A model generated the notes under the pieces. The model searched no databases. It was not told the origin of the DNA and worked only from the letters and a program-made list of their open reading frames with translations. Below are positions 36,601-44,971 of a DNA stretch of 64,000 bases, piece after piece. Both the position numbers and the translations under genes were made by a program. The DNA lies in NCBI RefSeq assembly GCF_014696715.1, contig NZ_JACJQO010000022.1:62001-126000 (forward strand), written 5' to 3'. This DNA is from Pseudanabaena sp. FACHB-2040. GTDB taxonomy: Bacteria; Cyanobacteriota; Cyanobacteriia; Phormidesmidales; Phormidesmidaceae. Within the stretch, counting starts at the first letter, position 1; each line of letters begins with the position of its first letter.

Positions 36601-37728
36601 CTCACCCCCGATCTGTTCAATGCCAATAACGGCGACCCAGCTCTGGTAGATACCCGCTCCGACGACAAAGGCCCCGAACCCGAAGCCGTGACCACCGGCT
36701 TTATTGGCGACACGCCCTTTGCCTTTGTTGGGCTAGAGCGAGCAGGCGGCGGCGTGCTGGCCTACGACATCAGCAACCCACTGGCCCCCGTTTTCGTCCA
36801 GTATCTACGCAGCCCCGAAGACATCAGTACCGAAGGTGTACTGTACATTCCCGCCGCTGAAAGCCCCAACGGACAAAACCTGCTGGTGCTCTCCCATGAG
36901 GTCAGCAAGACGGTCTCTATTTACCAGACCACCCTCACCGATCCTGGCCCTCTTCCAGTGCCTGTGCTAGACGCCAACCAGCCGTTCTTTGTCGGCTTCG
37001 AGCAGTTTGTTCGGGGCTTGGCTACGATTGGCGAAGAGCTGAACTATACCCCAGTAGAAACTGGAGCACTCAGTCTAGGCGCTCTGTTCGACGAAACCTA
37101 CTACCTGGGCCAAAACCAAGATGTAGCCGTCGCCGTTCTAACGGGCAGCCTCGAAAGCGGCTTTGAGCACTTTGTCGAATTCGGCCAGTTTGAGGGCCGC
37201 GACCCGAGCCGCTTCTTTGACAGTGCCACCTACGAGAGCGAAAACCCCGATGTGGCTGCTGCCGTAGCAGCGGGTGCCTTTAGCAGCTTCCAGCACTTTG
37301 CGCTATTCGGCCATATCGAAGGCCGCAGCGGCAGCCCCCTCTTTAACCAGGCCAATTACCTAGCTAGTAACCCCGATGTGGCTGCCGCCGTACAGGCTGG
37401 TGCCCTCGCTAGCGGCTTCGAGCACTACGTCGAGTTTGGCATCCGCGAAGGCCGAGTCCCCGGCATTGCCCTGTATGACGAAGCCTTCTACCTAAGCCAA
37501 AACCCCGACGTCGCTACCGCCGTACAGGGAGGTAGCTTCTCCGATGGCCTAGAGCACTTTGTCTCCTTCGGCACCAGCGAAGGCCGCAACCCCAGCAGCC
37601 TGTTCACCGAAAGCGCTTACCTAGCAGGCAACCCCGACGTCGCCGCCGCTGTTGAAGCAGGCGGGTTGCCCTCGGGCTTCGCTCATTATGTGTACTTTGG
37701 GCGACCGGAGGGACGTGCGATCGCATAG
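33610..37728 (+). CDS. Giant 5'-nucleotidase-like / choice-of-anchor I protein with C-terminal NPDV repeats
   Basis: From ATG 33610 (MENFTLQLFHVADQEAG) this is 1372 residues. A longer frame opens at a TTG at 33526. The N-terminal half is a calcineurin-like phosphoesterase plus 5'-nucleotidase C-terminal domain. GNHEFD (94-99) and LLAHMQQ are visible, but the usual final GGHxH is GGSNTRL (258-264), so metal binding is altered. The second half is a 'choice-of-anchor I' beta-propeller-like region. The last 215 residues are five repeats of a YLxxNPDVAAAV...GFEHYVEFGxxEGR unit of about 40 residues. No N-terminal signal peptide is present, as is common for large cyanobacterial proteins exported by type I secretion. 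It probably acts outside the cell, perhaps in phosphorus scavenging, but substrate use is inference. Confidence 0.88.
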   Translation: MENFTLQLFHVADQEAGIPAIEDAPRFSAVLEALRLQDLDEDGAPGFANTLTLSSGDAYIPGAFFSASLAAFGGAGRGDILIQNELGIQAIAFGNHEFDLGTGQIGELLRPSTSASGSPYPGALFPYLSGNLNFAPNGDLASLVTADGQEASTIPGRIAASTIITVNGEKVGVVGATTPTLRAISNPGTVEVTPSPFSGNPSPAELDALAAVIQADVDALLVANPDLDKVVLLAHMQQIAIEQALATRLRNVDIIVAGGSNTRLTDENDRLRTGDTKQGDYPIFTTDAGGNPIAIVNTDGNYKYVGRLVIQFDANGNIIPDSYNPNISGAYATDEQGVADLGAAELVNPRIQEIADAIGTVIAELDGTIFGKTTVFLNGTRQDVRTQETNLGNLTADANLAYAKTVDASTVISIRNGGGIRNDIGIISAPPGSTEVSEVEKLPPAANPLAGKEEGDISQLDLSDSLRFNNDLALVTVTAQELLALVEHGVSGVRPGATPGAFPQVSGINFSFDPTAPANDRVQSLVVIDEQGAVQDTVVRNGEVVGNPDRTFRVVTLGFLATGGDGYPFPDRERVNLQIPQLSGRTGEATFANDGTEQDALAEYLLANFSAETPFSQADTVPLLDTRIQNLSERFDALSEASLFSFTGRIQTAGAEISTYDAQSQRLFVTTGSGIEIVNIADPSNPVSLGLINISELGATVNSVAARNGIIAAAIDASPITDAGVVAFFNAQGVLLKSVTVGSLPDMLTFTPDGTKVLVANEGEPLEGVNPNGSISIIDISNGVEAATVTEVGFTQFNGQENALRSQGIRIFPGVAAAADFEPEYIAISPDGTQAFVTLQENNALAVVDIASASVVELVPLGVKDHSQPGNGLDASDRDGGINLRNLPVFGLYMPDAIASIEVGGQTYYLTANEGDARDEDARVSSLTLNPTAFPNAEVLQREENLGRLNVSRIDGRGPTDTYSQLFAYGARSFSVWNSAGELVYDSGDEIERIVASLTPDLFNANNGDPALVDTRSDDKGPEPEAVTTGFIGDTPFAFVGLERAGGGVLAYDISNPLAPVFVQYLRSPEDISTEGVLYIPAAESPNGQNLLVLSHEVSKTVSIYQTTLTDPGPLPVPVLDANQPFFVGFEQFVRGLATIGEELNYTPVETGALSLGALFDETYYLGQNQDVAVAVLTGSLESGFEHFVEFGQFEGRDPSRFFDSATYESENPDVAAAVAAGAFSSFQHFALFGHIEGRSGSPLFNQANYLASNPDVAAAVQAGALASGFEHYVEFGIREGRVPGIALYDEAFYLSQNPDVATAVQGGSFSDGLEHFVSFGTSEGRNPSSLFTESAYLAGNPDVAAAVEAGGLPSGFAHYVYFGRPEGRAIA

Positions 37729-37858
37729 GTAGGGGAGATGGGGGAGGTAGGGGAGATGGGGGAGGTAGGGGGATGGCTCACTTCCCCACCTTCCTCACCC
37801 CCCTCACCCCCCTCACCTTCCCCACCCTCTTTCCCCCTCCCTGCGTCTCCCCTACCCC
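37728..37858. repeat. Purine tract followed by pyrimidine tract between convergent genes
   Basis: An 18-bp G/A-rich unit (built on GGGGAGATGGGGGAGGTA) is repeated at least twice in 37728-37774. A long C/T-rich tract (37780-37858) follows. Transcribed, the two tracts can pair into one large imperfect hairpin. It separates two convergent genes and may end both. Confidence 0.7.
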
Positions 37859-40155
37859 TGAATCACTCGCCGCTTCTTAGACCCAAACTTGAGCGATCGC
37901 AACTGCCGCTGCAGATGGCTCAGGTTCGGGTCTTCATTGCCATAGCGCCAGCGGACGTAGGCGTGGGAGATTTCGTTGACGATTTGGGCGGGTTGGGCCT
38001 GAGCCTGCTGATAGAGGCGCTGGCCAAACTCTAGGGGAGTTTCGCTGGCACGTTTGGTAAAGCCTTGGTGGGCTAGACGGTCTAGCATTTGTTGGTAGAG
38101 GCGTTCCATGGCGGGGAGGCGGCTGAGTCGCCAGCGTCGCCAGCCGCTTTGCCAGCCCTGCCAGCCGAGCCAGCCCAAAAAGGCCAGTGCCGTAGCACCA
38201 GCAAAGCCCAAGATAATAGCGGCCCAGTCTTGGCCAAACAGGCGGGCGATGACCACAAAGAGCTGAGTCAGCAGTCTGGTAAACAGCTGAATTAGGCCGT
38301 CTAGAACAGCAGTAACGGGGGAGGGCAGCCAGCCCGCAATCCAGTTCCAAAACTGGCGCACCAGGCTAAAGGTTTCAGACTGGCGCAGGGAGGGAGGCAG
38401 CACCTCATGACCGGGGATGGGGTCAAAGCCAAACCAGCCATACTCTGGAAAATAGACTTCCGGTAGGGCGTAGGCGTCGGTGTTGCGAACGATGTAAAAG
38501 CCGGTGAAGGGGTTAAACTCGCCCTGACCAAAGCCGACCACTAAGCGGGTGGGAATGCCGATCGAGCGCAGCATGATAGTCATCACAGTGGAAAAGTGGT
38601 CAGGGTAGCCGCCCTGGTAGTCAAACAAAAAAGATTCAACCAGATCCTCGTTCTGATTAAAAAAGGGCAGTTCTGGCTCAATCGTGTAGCGCTGCTTTAA
38701 GGTCTGGGCCAGGTATAAAGAGATCTCATAGGGATCTTCCAGCGGATTAGGGGCTGTGGCCAGTAGTTCTTCGGTCTGCTGTCGCACCCGCTCGCGAATG
38801 CCCTCGGGAACGTCCAGATAGTACCTGCGGATGGGGTCGGGGTAGTCGGTTCCGGCCTCGCGTAGCTGGGTGCGATCGCGATAGGGCACTTGCGATACCA
38901 CGGTGTAGGTCATGCCCTTTTCCAGGCTAACCGGCGCTCGCAGGCCGCCTTCGGGGTCAATCGCTACTTCCTGAGTCGGAAAATACAGTTCGCGGGCCTG
39001 GTGCAGCGTTGGAATCAGGTTAGGAAAGTCTTCCACCAGCGTATAGGTCTGGATCACCTCCCGACCGCCACCCTTCTGCCCCTGCCACGGCAAAAACATC
39101 TGATAGGAAAAGCTGGAGCGCTTTAGGGTGATCACCGTCTCGTTGCGAGACATATCCCAGCCCTGGCCCGTGTAGCGGTCAAAGGCCAGCACTCGCCAAA
39201 AACCAGGGGCTTGCGATCGCACCCGCATCACCACCTGAGGCGTCATGGTGCCGCGCAGGTTTTGGTTCATCTGCTGGTTAAAGCCGTAATAGGAAGTCGT
39301 ATCGACTACCCCCGGCCCAGTCAGTTTGCCAGTCTGCTGAATCGCTCCAGTAGAGCCTTCTCCCGTCTGACTGCCGCCCTCTGCGCCCTGAGTCACATAG
39401 CCAGGGTTGATGATGTTCTGACCGTTGAAGTTGCCCTGGTAGTCAACCGTGGAGCTAACCGGGAAGTTGCGAATCTGATAGCCCGGCAGCCGGGGCAGAC
39501 ACAAAAAAATCACCAGCCCCAGAGCCAGCGTCATCAGCAGTACAGCCCCTAATCGGCGGGGAGCTAACTGCAGCCCAACCTGATCCCACGACTGCGACAG
39601 CAGCCCTAGCCGGGAGCGGTAGTCTAGCACCAGCACCGGCAGCGCTACCCCCAAGAAAAGCAGCAGCAGCGGCCCAAAGGCGAGAGTTTGGCTGATTGTA
39701 GCGGCTACTCCCAGCAAAATCAGGCCGATGATCGTGGAATAGCCCAGATCTTTGCGGCGCGGCAAGTCAAAGCTGTGCAGCACCTGCAGCTGAATCAGCA
39801 GTACAGCCAGCAAAATCCGGGTGTCTCCCGGTTCGTTGAGCAGGCGCGAAATCAGCCCCGCTAGCGCCATCAGCATACCGATGGCAATGAAAAACTTAAT
39901 AGCAATGTTGCGCTGTCGCCGTCTGTGCCAGCTAAAGTAGGCACCCAGGGCACTCAGAGGAATCGCCAGCAAAATCCACAGCGACGTTTGAGTAACGCCA
40001 GAAGCAGCAATGGAGACAGAGGCAATTCCCAGAGTGACCAGCAGCTGCACCAGCACCCTTAGGAGAATAGAGTCCTCAATTTCAGAAGACTCGGTTCTAA
40101 ACGCGCTCCGGAATGAGGAGGCGTCTGAACGACTCAGATTTGCAGTCACACGCAC
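37852..40155 (-). CDS. TgpA-like transglutaminase-fold membrane protein lacking catalytic residues
   Basis: The 767-residue protein follows the TgpA plan. Several N-terminal membrane segments (about residues 30-215, DUF3488 type) are followed by a large periplasmic transglutaminase-like domain. Another membrane segment (about 655-680) and a cytosolic C-terminal DUF4129-like tail complete it. In the domain core the motif is GYPDHFST instead of GFCEHYAS, so the catalytic Cys is Pro518. The HAWVEVY motif is YALPEVY, so the catalytic His is Tyr562. Asp578 remains. The protein therefore should not have transglutaminase or protease activity. It begins with GTG at 40155. I believe other cyanobacteria carry the same changes, which points to a conserved non-enzymatic role. 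Confidence 0.85.
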   Translation of the reverse strand: MRVTANLSRSDASSFRSAFRTESSEIEDSILLRVLVQLLVTLGIASVSIAASGVTQTSLWILLAIPLSALGAYFSWHRRRQRNIAIKFFIAIGMLMALAGLISRLLNEPGDTRILLAVLLIQLQVLHSFDLPRRKDLGYSTIIGLILLGVAATISQTLAFGPLLLLFLGVALPVLVLDYRSRLGLLSQSWDQVGLQLAPRRLGAVLLMTLALGLVIFLCLPRLPGYQIRNFPVSSTVDYQGNFNGQNIINPGYVTQGAEGGSQTGEGSTGAIQQTGKLTGPGVVDTTSYYGFNQQMNQNLRGTMTPQVVMRVRSQAPGFWRVLAFDRYTGQGWDMSRNETVITLKRSSFSYQMFLPWQGQKGGGREVIQTYTLVEDFPNLIPTLHQARELYFPTQEVAIDPEGGLRAPVSLEKGMTYTVVSQVPYRDRTQLREAGTDYPDPIRRYYLDVPEGIRERVRQQTEELLATAPNPLEDPYEISLYLAQTLKQRYTIEPELPFFNQNEDLVESFLFDYQGGYPDHFSTVMTIMLRSIGIPTRLVVGFGQGEFNPFTGFYIVRNTDAYALPEVYFPEYGWFGFDPIPGHEVLPPSLRQSETFSLVRQFWNWIAGWLPSPVTAVLDGLIQLFTRLLTQLFVVIARLFGQDWAAIILGFAGATALAFLGWLGWQGWQSGWRRWRLSRLPAMERLYQQMLDRLAHQGFTKRASETPLEFGQRLYQQAQAQPAQIVNEISHAYVRWRYGNEDPNLSHLQRQLRSLKFGSKKRRVIQG

Positions 40156-40215
40156 TCAGGATAAGAAAGGTGCTCCTATCCTAGCCCACAGATTTTGGGC
40201 CTACGAATTCTGGGA

Positions 40216-41256
40216 CTAGGGCTCTGAGCCACCTAGCCAGATCAGCGTAAACTGCAGCGGCGACTGAGACTCTAACAGCCCCACAGTCACCGAGTAGGTT
40301 TGCTCAGCCTGGGGCGCTTCTAGCATAGCTACCAGTTCACCGGGCTGGTCTTTCTCAGCCCGCACGCCTTCTAGATGCAGGTAGCCCGCCTGCGGCAGCA
40401 CAGCCTGAACCTGAATGCGGCTTCCTTCAACCTGGTAAGTAGCCGTCAGCGTCAGCAGGCCCACTGGGGTAACCCACTGCCGCTGTACGCTCGGTTCAAG
40501 GGCCGACAGGGTTAGCGTCAGAGATTGAAAAATCTCCTGGGCAGCCAGCATAGCCAAGGCAACCTGCTGCTGGGTGTTGGCGCTTTCGTAGTCGAGGGTG
40601 AGCGGTTCGGGGGTGCGACCAGATCGGTAGGCCGGGGTCAACACCATGCGGGCCATATTTTCTAAGGTCTGGGGCTGCCCCGGAAACAAAGCCTCTACGG
40701 CTTTAACCAGCCGCACGCCCGACTTTAGCGGCTGCCGGGCTAAATCCTGGCAGTGCTGCAGCAGGGTGACTAGCACCTCGTCGGGCAGCAGGGTGGGCAG
40801 CTTGAGTTGGCGCAGCTGCTCTATCCAGACAGGAGCTGCAGGGGCCTCTCCCATCAACCACTCTGGATAGTCTTGAATGCCCTGCTCCCAGGGGAAGCGG
40901 GGCGGACGGCGCTCAATTTCTAGGCGCAGTCGGCGTTTAATAAGAGCTTGAAAACGGTCTTGCACAGCGGGTATTTCTCCCAAAGAAACAGGATGGGGTA
41001 AAGCGTCTGGGCGTATTAGCCCAGGGTTTAAGTCAGCTACGGCAAAGGCTTCTGATTCAAAGGGATCCCAGGAATCATCTACCCCGTCGACACGACCTTC
41101 CCTAAAAAGGGCTTCCCCAGAGGGCGCTGCCCCAGAGGGGGCTGCCTCAGAGAGGGACACATTCAGGGGCATACCTGACAAGGTCGAGCTAGTCGGCTTA
41201 GGATCGCTAAGGAGCCAAAGCAAGATATCCCTGATGATTTCTGTGTCTCTCTTCAT
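40216..41256 (-). CDS. PatU-like protein
   Basis: The 346-residue protein starts at ATG 41256, only 24 bases after the hetZ-like gene, so the two form an operon. It has a low-complexity N-terminus (SEAAPSGAAPSGE). A conserved middle follows (VQDRFQALIKRRLRLEIERRPPRFPWE, residues about 95-125), and a beta-rich C-terminal domain ends in LQFTLIWLGGSEP. The RFPWE region and its placement behind hetZ fit PatU, which in Anabaena works with HetZ in heterocyst patterning and is also kept in filamentous strains without heterocysts. The name rests largely on gene order. Sequence alone gives only moderate support. Confidence 0.6.
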   Translation of the reverse strand: MKRDTEIIRDILLWLLSDPKPTSSTLSGMPLNVSLSEAAPSGAAPSGEALFREGRVDGVDDSWDPFESEAFAVADLNPGLIRPDALPHPVSLGEIPAVQDRFQALIKRRLRLEIERRPPRFPWEQGIQDYPEWLMGEAPAAPVWIEQLRQLKLPTLLPDEVLVTLLQHCQDLARQPLKSGVRLVKAVEALFPGQPQTLENMARMVLTPAYRSGRTPEPLTLDYESANTQQQVALAMLAAQEIFQSLTLTLSALEPSVQRQWVTPVGLLTLTATYQVEGSRIQVQAVLPQAGYLHLEGVRAEKDQPGELVAMLEAPQAEQTYSVTVGLLESQSPLQFTLIWLGGSEP

Positions 41257-41280
41257 CGCTATTTCACATACATCCGGAAA

Positions 41281-42444
41281 TTATAGATTACGAATTTCCC
41301 ACGCCTGCTCTAATAAGGCTGACCAATTTTTCTGAAACTGCGTTGGAGTTAGTCCTAGGACTTTGGCAATCTCAGAATCGGGTTCGCCCTGCTGCTTAAG
41401 CATCAGCAGTTTAGCCTGTTTTTGGGTGAGGGTGTCTTGCAGAGCCTGCCACTGCTGGGGGGTCAGCCCCAGATTGCGCTCTAGGTCGGCCTCTAGCCAC
41501 TCGTGTACCAGCTCCCAGTGGTGGGACAGGGAAAAGCGGATTAGATGGTACTTAAAGCGCTGCTGCAGGTAGTCTCGCTGGCGGGGCGAAAGGCCCAGCA
41601 TGGATTCGATCTCAGGGGTGGGCAGATCTAGTAGCCGCAGCGCGAAGTAGTCGGCGCAGTCTTCCTGATCGCGCTCTTTGAGGTAGGCTAGCAGCTCCTC
41701 AACGATGCGATCGCGCAGCGAATCTTCGGGCAGTTCGTCGCTCTGAGCGATCATTTCCTCCCGCAGCCGCTGCTGAGAGGTGATCGGCCGAGGCTCGTCA
41801 CTGTCGCCAGAGCCGCCGTGGTCGGTGGCCTGCTCGATGTCAATCGCTACTTCGGGTGGCTGCTGCTTGGAGAAGGTCTGGGCCCGCAAAATGATCAGCT
41901 GCTGGCTGCGCCGCCCCGGCAGCGGAATTCGCCGCTTGGCATAGCGCTCGGTAAAAGCCATGTATTCCGCCAGCTCCAGCAGCGTTCGCGGCTGGTAGGT
42001 GGCTGGCATCTGGCTTTCCCGCCGAAAGGCGTTGAGGGCTTCGACATAAAAGCCCTGGAGAAAGTCTTCGATCAGGTTGAGACGAGCCTGGTAGCTGGTC
42101 TGAACCTGCGGCGGCGTGATGTAACGGTAAATGATCGCACTGAGCGTGCTGTGTAGCTCTATTCGGCCTTGGTGGGAGCCCAAGCTATAGTATTTCAGGC
42201 ACTGTTTGAGCCGATGTTTGCCCAGGGTCATGGCCCAGGTATCGGTCTCGCCTGAATCTTGAATCCGCTCGCTCTCGGTACAAATGCGTTGGACTTCGTA
42301 GTCAAGGCGCTTAGCGACGGCTTCGCAGGCAGATGCGGAGGCGTTGGTGGCGTCTCTTAGCTCACTGAATAGGGTGTTGTACAGTGCGTCCACGCTCGAG
42401 CGATAGGTTAACCCCGATGGATATTGTTTAGCCAAACCTAGCAC
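41281..42444 (-). CDS. hetZ: HetZ-like transcriptional regulator
   Basis: The 387-residue protein (GTG start at 42444) closely follows the pattern I know for HetZ. It shows ACEAVAKRLDYEVQRICTESERIQ near the N-terminus, HRLKQCLKYYSLGSHQGRIELHSTLSAIIYRYI, and NLIEDFLQGFYVEALNAFRRE. Further on are LLELAEYMAFTERYAKRRIPLPGRRSQQLIILRAQTF, then LGLSPRQRDYLQQRFKYHLIRF and a C-terminal helix-turn-helix-like segment (GEPDSEIAKVLGLTPTQFQK). HetZ regulates early heterocyst development in Anabaena. Non-heterocystous filamentous strains also carry it with unknown targets. It is followed at 24 bases by the PatU-like gene. No other heterocyst gene is visible in the window. Confidence 0.8.
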   Translation of the reverse strand: MLGLAKQYPSGLTYRSSVDALYNTLFSELRDATNASASACEAVAKRLDYEVQRICTESERIQDSGETDTWAMTLGKHRLKQCLKYYSLGSHQGRIELHSTLSAIIYRYITPPQVQTSYQARLNLIEDFLQGFYVEALNAFRRESQMPATYQPRTLLELAEYMAFTERYAKRRIPLPGRRSQQLIILRAQTFSKQQPPEVAIDIEQATDHGGSGDSDEPRPITSQQRLREEMIAQSDELPEDSLRDRIVEELLAYLKERDQEDCADYFALRLLDLPTPEIESMLGLSPRQRDYLQQRFKYHLIRFSLSHHWELVHEWLEADLERNLGLTPQQWQALQDTLTQKQAKLLMLKQQGEPDSEIAKVLGLTPTQFQKNWSALLEQAWEIRNL

Positions 42445-42621
42445 AAAGTAATTCAGGAGGTTTTGTAATCCCTCCCTGGGTAGGTGAATTGTGGTAGACG
42501 CTCCTTACTATAGTTAACCCTTTTACCTGCCAAAATGGCTAGGGGGCCTGACCAGTTGCTCACTAGATTAAGGTTTAGACATACCTTGCAATGAAGTGAC
42601 ACAAAGGATTGAAGAAATTTT

Positions 42622-43095
42622 ATGGATCTAGATGCGCAAGTTCAATCGCTGATCGAGACAGCGCCCAGCGATGGGGTCACAGGGGATGCGGTAGTTGCGA
42701 TCGCACCCACGCTAAAAGCAATCGCCAGCCAGCTAAAGTACGACCAGTACTATATTCTGCAGAATCTAGAGCAGGGTTGGGTCATGACGACGCTAAGCAG
42801 CCGCACTGAGCCGGAGGCCCGCAAAAACATTGTCTATGCTTTCCCATCGCTGAAGGATGTGGCCGCTGGCCCTCACTCAATTAAAGACCCTCAGGTGATG
42901 GCGCTGCCGGTGCCCGTCATCCACATTATTTTTCAAATGCTGGCGCTCAAGCCGATCGATAGCATTATCTTTTTTGAAACTCCCGGAAACTTGAACCAGG
43001 GCGTTGAAGTGCGCCGCCAGGATGTGCAAAATCTGGTGCAGACCCAGCTTCAGCAGACTCAGGGCGCTGCTCCTATTCCACCGGATCTGGCCTGA
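42622..43095 (+). CDS. Hypothetical protein (157 residues)
   Basis: This soluble protein starts at ATG 42622 and diverges from the hetZ-like gene. An N-terminal helical part (VVAIAPTLKAIASQLKYDQYY) is followed by beta-type segments (GWVMTTLSSRTEP, KNIVYAFPSLKDVA). A C-terminal helical region (VEVRRQDVQNLVQTQLQQTQ) ends in Pro-rich APIPPDLA. I recognise no family with certainty. A tRNA-Val gene follows 88 bases downstream. Confidence 0.65.
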   Translation: MDLDAQVQSLIETAPSDGVTGDAVVAIAPTLKAIASQLKYDQYYILQNLEQGWVMTTLSSRTEPEARKNIVYAFPSLKDVAAGPHSIKDPQVMALPVPVIHIIFQMLALKPIDSIIFFETPGNLNQGVEVRRQDVQNLVQTQLQQTQGAAPIPPDLA

Positions 43096-43183
43096 TCCTA
43101 GGAAAAAGTCGGTTTTTTGAGCGCAACTTCAGCGGCTCTACCCACCCAGTCTCTTTAAGCTGTGGTAGGATGAAAAACCGCAA

Positions 43184-43255
<72 letters not shown>

Positions 43256-43348
43256 TTTTATTAAAAATATTGTCCCTAGCTACCACGAGCCGTTTGTGAG
43301 GCCTGGTACGAGGTTTGCGATCGCACAACCAGCCAAGGCACGTTGCGG

Positions 43349-43744
43349 CTAGCTAGCTACCGCTAGCTCTGTTTCAACCAGGCTCAAGTCGGCTGTCTTT
43401 TGTAGCCGCTGGCCCGCGCCATTGGATTTGGGCACCAGTTCGTGAACCAACTCTACAGGCTCTACAGTCTGATTTACTAGCTGCCAGCCACAACTCTCTA
43501 AAACGTCTTTTCCGCTACTACTAAAGACGAGATCCAGTACGGGCAACAGAGCGTCTGCGACTTCCACTAGAGCACAGAAGGCAGAAAATTGCCGACGATC
43601 GATTGGGTGGGCGCTGACTGTATGAGCCCCATTATTGTTGAGGACGATCACCGGATGCCCATTATTAGGTAGACAGAGCGAGAGTGTTTTGAAGGCATGG
43701 CTGACGGTCAGCCCATAACGCTTCTCGTTGGTGTAGTGGTGCAT
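43349..43744 (-). CDS. Hypothetical protein (131 residues)
   Basis: The ATG at 43744 opens a soluble protein with MHHYTNEKRYGLTVSHAFKT at its start. A central Leu/Val-rich stretch (ALVEVADALLPVLDLVFSSS) and a polar C-terminus follow. No known domain or good ribosome-binding site is visible. It is isolated between the tRNA and a long gene-poor region. It may be a real lineage-specific gene or a chance frame. Confidence 0.45.
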   Translation of the reverse strand: MHHYTNEKRYGLTVSHAFKTLSLCLPNNGHPVIVLNNNGAHTVSAHPIDRRQFSAFCALVEVADALLPVLDLVFSSSGKDVLESCGWQLVNQTVEPVELVHELVPKSNGAGQRLQKTADLSLVETELAVAS

Positions 43745-44509
43745 AACTAGTTTCAGCTTGCTAACTCTCTAAGCGACCGTATTCCTGTGTTTATCTGCAC
43801 CCTGAAGCCCGGTTGCCGCCATGATGGTTTTACTGCGGCTATAAAACAGTTGCGTTCGTCGGTTGCCTTAGCTCTATCAACACTGACTGGCGCTTGTTAC
43901 TTCTATTACTTATGTTGTAAATGCTTTCTCGGTCTTTTCACTCAGACTTTTTGGGCATAATGCGTAGCCTGAAGGCTGAGGTTCGGGATGTTTAAGGGGT
44001 TGGGTAAAGTCGGTTGGTTTAGTCCGACTGGTAGATGGGTGGATGGGTATATAAGTGAATAAGTGGATGGGTTTGATCGCATAGCAAGCTGATGTGTTGC
44101 GATACGGTATTAACTCACCCTGCTAGCCCGATAAAGCCAAAGCCTGTAACACGCCAGTTCATTGCGTGGTTTGTTTCTCGCAAAGTGCGAAGCGAAGCAA
44201 TCTCTGTATGTCAGCGCCAAGACTTGTAATACGTTGCTGTCATTGCGGGCAAAGCAGTGGCAAAGTCATGCCCGCAGTTCGCTTTCCACAGGGCAGGGTC
44301 TATAGCAACCTCTGTATGAGGATCTGTTATGAGGAGAGTAGGGAGAAGCCGCGCTGCGATCGCAGTGACAGAAATCCTTTGAGAATTATGTATGTGAGTA
44401 CTGAGGGGCAATGATTGTTTTGTGGAGTACCGGAGGTGGAATGAGGGAAGCTGTATCTTGTAAAAAGCTATCCTCGGCAAAGAGTTCTCACTAGGATATA
44501 GGTCGGACA
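43745..44509. other. Gene-poor region with repeats
   Basis: About 765 bases have no convincing gene. It holds a GGATGGGT-type repeat (44028-44075) and an inverted repeat ATTGCGGGC...GCCCGCAGT (about 44240-44278). Two near copies of GCAATCTCTGTATG occur (around 44196 and 44308). The frames in this stretch read across repeat-like DNA. Confidence 0.6.
44028..44075. repeat. GGATGGGTGGATGGGT-type repeat
   Basis: Near-copies of GGTGGATGGGTATA and AAGTGGATGGGTTTG, related to the stretch after rph. Confidence 0.6.
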
Positions 44510-44686
44510 ATGAGGCCACAACGAAAGGACAAGATCGCACAATCAATTGTGAATATCATTGCTTTGTTCATGGTGCTGGGGGGACTGTATCTAATATTTT
44601 CACAACAAGATTTGCTAATTGGTGGTGCTAATGCGGTGTTGGGTGCCTCTCTTTTTTCCGCCGAAAGATGGCGAAGAAGCGAGTAG
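44510..44686 (+). CDS. Small membrane protein (58 residues)
   Basis: ATG 44510 opens a 58-residue frame (MRPQRKDKIAQSIVNIIALF and onward) ending at TAG 44686. It has a positively charged N-terminus and one clear membrane segment (about residues 14-34, IVNIIALFMVLGGLYLIF). A second hydrophobic stretch (GGANAVLGASLF) and a basic end (RWRRSE) follow. No ribosome-binding site is obvious and no family is recognised. The charge and hydrophobicity pattern is that of a real small membrane protein. Confidence 0.45.
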   Translation: MRPQRKDKIAQSIVNIIALFMVLGGLYLIFSQQDLLIGGANAVLGASLFSAERWRRSE

Positions 44687-44971
44687 TTAAGTGAGGCAGG
44701 CTGCGCTCCTCCTTTAGTTAGGGCTGCAATCAAGCCATCTCAGCCTACAGGCATGGCGCATCTTCATACTTGAGCTCAGCTCGCTTTCTCCCTCTAGATA
44801 GTCAAAAGTTCTGTCTATTACCTATACGCTAGAAAACATAGGAAAGCAGTTTCGCCTGCTTCTCAAACAACAAATAAATAGCGACATAAAACAACAGGGG
44901 CTTCTAGCCTGCTTAAGGTAATCGATAAAATTTTCCGGCTGATTCTAAAGCATTTTACTTAGAGGGAACCC

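Noticed and set aside
43860-44165. Possible additional RNA gene in the gene-poor region after the tRNA
   Set aside because: No stem-loop plus T-run or tRNA-like arms could be found.
44166-44546. Overlapping frames on both strands in the region before the 58-residue protein
   Set aside because: They read across repeat-like DNA (two copies of a GCAATCTCTGTATG segment and an inverted repeat) and show no protein pattern.
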